Source: Roseburia sp.
GTDB taxonomy: Bacteria; Bacillota; Clostridia; Lachnospirales; Lachnospiraceae
DNA: 7,453 nucleotides
Assembly (NCBI GenBank): GCA_003483745.1
Contig: DMYD01000053.1
Location: forward strand, 55,900-63,352
Direction of reading: 5' to 3'
Positions 6,133-7,453 of the stretch are shown here, one piece after another (the stretch's first letter is position 1; each line of letters opens with the position of its first letter). Below the pieces are notes generated by a model, which had not been told where the DNA came from, did no database searches, and worked only from the letters and a program-made list of their open reading frames with translations. The translations under genes were made by a program, and so were the position numbers.

Positions 6133-6213
6133 TTTTTCCTCCATTCATCTTCCGCACCTTATATTGTCATGATATTTCATACATTTGCGAAAGCTCTGAA
6201 ACTTGTTGTTGCA

Positions 6214-6242
6214 ATAATAGCAAAAATATACACTTTGCACAA
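6214..6242 (-). promoter_or_regulatory. Weak candidate promoter for livJ
   Basis: On the minus strand TATTAT (6214-6219, 5 of 6) stands 17 bases from TTGTGC (6237-6242, 3 of 6). An alternative is the perfect TATAAT at 6283-6288, which lacks a recognisable -35. Either would give a leader of about 165-235 bases. No terminator is visible after the gene ending at 6312, so read-through from upstream is also possible. Confidence 0.3.
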
Positions 6243-6311
6243 TATTCAGATTAACCTAAATTCTTGATGGATTTTAATCATAATTATACAAAGTGACATG
6301 TTTCATAACTT

Positions 6312-6989
6312 TTAGTTATGTATAGCATGAATCATACGAATAAAAGCATCCATATCCTCTTTTAACCCTGCTGCTTCGATGCTGTCTGCATAGCGGTTCG
6401 TAAAATTTTCTTTCAGATAATCCGAAAGGAACTGATTGCGCTGTCCATTTTCCATATCAGCAAGTGTATCTTTCTCTTCACGAATCAAATAAAATGCAAG
6501 TGCAAAAAAATCCGGTGCTTCCCATGCCGCAGCATCCTTTAACACTGCCTGTATGTTTTCCAGCTCACTGCGCAGCATCAGTGAACTGATCTTTGCATCC
6601 GGCATTCCAAGCTCCGATGATGCCGTCTTTAAACACTTTACCGTTGAACCGTAATCCGGATCGTCCTCCCGGATCGAACATATGTGATAAACATGATCTA
6701 AATCCACGATCAAAGAATCCAGGTTTTTTTTTACATCCCGTTCCGGCTCCTCCGTCATTTCATCCAGTAAAAGTTCTATCTTACGCTGTGCACGTTCTAA
6801 ATGTTCCCTTGATGTTTTATAGTCTGCCTGAAGACTTTCCCCTGACATCTGCGCTTCTGTCATTATTTTTACCAGTTCACCGGCAGCTCCCTTTTCCATA
6901 CCGGCTCCAATCAGCTTTCCCTTCCAGTCTTTTTCCCTGCTGCGCTGTTCCTTTTGTTTCTTTTTCTGCTCACTGTCCCCAAATAGCAT
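6312..6989 (-). CDS. Hypothetical protein, charged and helical, 225 residues
   Basis: I do not recognise this protein. From the chosen start it has a very basic N-terminus (QKKKQKEQRSREKDWKGK, 8-25) and then mostly helix-favouring, charged sequence, with a likely coiled-coil stretch around 50-80 (SREHLERAQRKIELLLDEMTEE). No signal peptide or membrane segment is seen, so it is probably cytosolic. The ATG at 6989 is preceded by GGAGG 8 bases upstream. The frame is open to 7064, but that extension crosses a hairpin (7020-7052) and has no clear ribosome-binding site. The stop codon lies in a 7-bp palindrome (6304-6320) that lacks a U run. Upstream is a small membrane protein gene on the same strand; both proteins begin Met-Leu-Phe. 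Function unknown. Confidence 0.7.
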   Translation of the reverse strand: MLFGDSEQKKKQKEQRSREKDWKGKLIGAGMEKGAAGELVKIMTEAQMSGESLQADYKTSREHLERAQRKIELLLDEMTEEPERDVKKNLDSLIVDLDHVYHICSIREDDPDYGSTVKCLKTASSELGMPDAKISSLMLRSELENIQAVLKDAAAWEAPDFFALAFYLIREEKDTLADMENGQRNQFLSDYLKENFTNRYADSIEAAGLKEDMDAFIRMIHAIHN

Positions 6990-7019
6990 TTTCCTCTCCT
7001 CCTTCAAACTCCCGCCCGG

Positions 7020-7052
7020 TTTTTTCGTGCAGCACTCCTGGCTGCACAAAAA
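7020..7052. repeat. Hairpin between the two unknown genes
   Basis: GTGCAGC (7027-7033) and GCTGCAC (7041-7047) are perfect arms around a 7-base loop. They are flanked by T and A runs that extend the stem across one bulged base. On the minus strand the T run precedes the hairpin and A follows it, so it is not a classical terminator. It lies about 30 bases upstream of the start of the 225-residue gene. Confidence 0.5.
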
Positions 7053-7065
7053 GCCCTCGTCCAAT

Positions 7066-7096
7066 AATAGAATGCACGCTCCGCGAACATTCTATT
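7066..7096. repeat. 9-bp inverted repeat just after the small membrane protein gene
   Basis: AATAGAATG and CATTCTATT are perfect arms. A further CGC/GCG pairing lies inside the loop. It begins 9 bases past the stop codon of the 77-residue gene. The next T run on the minus strand (7052-7048) comes 13 bases later, too far for a classical terminator. It may be a processing or stability element. Confidence 0.5.
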
Positions 7097-7104
7097 GTCA
7101 TAAA

Positions 7105-7338
7105 TTAATGCAGCAGGAAATACCCTGCCACCAGGATAATTCCAAGCACTAAAATGGCTACCGGTATGAACGTGATAAATGCTGCGATGATCATTGCAAG
7201 CATATCCCCCTTTTCCAGTTCCGGGCGTTCCATCTCCTCATACGGCTCCCCCGCTTCTTTTCTGCGTTCTTCCTCCGCAGTATCACTGCCCTCATGCAGT
7301 TTTTTCATTGCTCCATCTATTTTTCTCTGAAATAACAT
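7105..7338 (-). CDS. Hypothetical small protein with C-terminal membrane segment, 77 residues
   Basis: I do not recognise this protein. Residues 1-45 are hydrophilic and rich in Glu and Lys (AEEERRKEAGEPYEEMERPE). Residues 46-75 form one long hydrophobic segment (AMIIAAFITFIPVAILVLG and onwards), and the chain ends two residues later. It is therefore a single-pass protein with a cytosolic head, in the manner of a tail-anchored protein. There is no signal peptide. The ATG at 7338 has GGAG 6 bases upstream. The ATG at 7350 in the same frame lacks such a site. The next gene starts 115 bases downstream on the same strand. Being short and without a recognised family, it is less certain than its neighbours. 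Confidence 0.6.
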   Translation of the reverse strand: MLFQRKIDGAMKKLHEGSDTAEEERRKEAGEPYEEMERPELEKGDMLAMIIAAFITFIPVAILVLGIILVAGYFLLH

Positions 7339-7453
7339 AAAACTCTCCATTTCTTACTTATAAAGATTCGGGTGTCAAAAGGTGGTTCATAACTTAGCGA
7401 TTGTCAAATTGCACAAAGCCGAGACTGTTTTTGTGACTTTGGGAGAAAATTAG

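Noticed and set aside
6044..6311. T-box or other amino-acid riboswitch ahead of livJ
   Set aside because: No T-box consensus (AGGGTGGNACCGCG type) and no terminator/antiterminator pair with a U run could be found.
6304..6320. Palindrome CATAACT/AGTTATG at the stop of the 225-residue gene as a terminator
   Set aside because: Only 7 AT-rich pairs with no U run after it on the minus strand; likely too weak to terminate.
6990..7064. Longer start of the 225-residue gene (MDEGFLCSQECC...)
   Set aside because: The extension is encoded by a hairpin region, and the ATG at 6989 has a strong GGAGG at the right distance.
7351..7453. Promoter for the 77-residue gene using one of two TTGACA copies on the minus strand
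   Set aside because: Two TTGACA hexamers are present, but no acceptable -10 lies 16-18 bases downstream of either. The only TATAAG is 10 bases from the nearer one.

Overview
The window looks like a chromosomal segment of a low-to-moderate-GC Gram-positive anaerobe, most likely a Lachnospiraceae-type Clostridia. The evidence is the strong GGAGG ribosome-binding sites, the AT-rich intergenic DNA, the Lys-rich lipoprotein signal peptide with a Ser/Ala/Asp linker, and the style of the branched-chain amino acid transporter proteins. This placement is inferred from sequence character; no database search was possible.

All genes I can support lie on the minus strand, so transcription runs from high to low coordinates. 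The centre (about 6043 down to 1151) is a complete high-affinity branched-chain amino acid ABC transporter in the order livJ (lipoprotein binding protein), livH and livM (permeases), livG and livF (ATPases). A small P-loop kinase gene of the cytidylate-kinase-like family follows 15 bases after livF. From livH to the kinase, the genes are separated by at most 20 bases or overlap at their ribosome-binding sites, and this block ends at a Rho-independent terminator (467-498). LivJ captures leucine, isoleucine or valine (or related amino acids) outside the membrane, LivH/LivM form the channel, and LivG/LivF power uptake. The kinase has no obvious part in transport.

livJ is set apart from livHMGF by about 215 bases. 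These hold two tandem terminator-like hairpins and then a good sigma-A-type promoter whose -35 lies in a perfect TTGTATACAA palindrome. This suggests livJ is expressed separately and at a different level from the membrane parts. livJ also has a long, hairpin-rich leader (6044-6311).

Upstream of livJ (6312-7338) are two genes I do not recognise: a 225-residue, charged, mostly helical cytosolic protein and a 77-residue protein with one C-terminal membrane segment. The 115 bases between them hold two strong inverted repeats.

The left 500 bases hold the most unusual part of the window. A conspicuously GC-rich, apparently non-coding element (about 99-463) has a giant imperfect inverted repeat (174-452, 68 matched pairs) capped by two hairpins and preceded by two more. 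The four hairpins form two types, each in two copies with the same loop but compensating base changes in the stems. That pattern is expected of a selected RNA or single-stranded DNA structure. Left of it is a promoter (45-73) firing off the left edge of the window.
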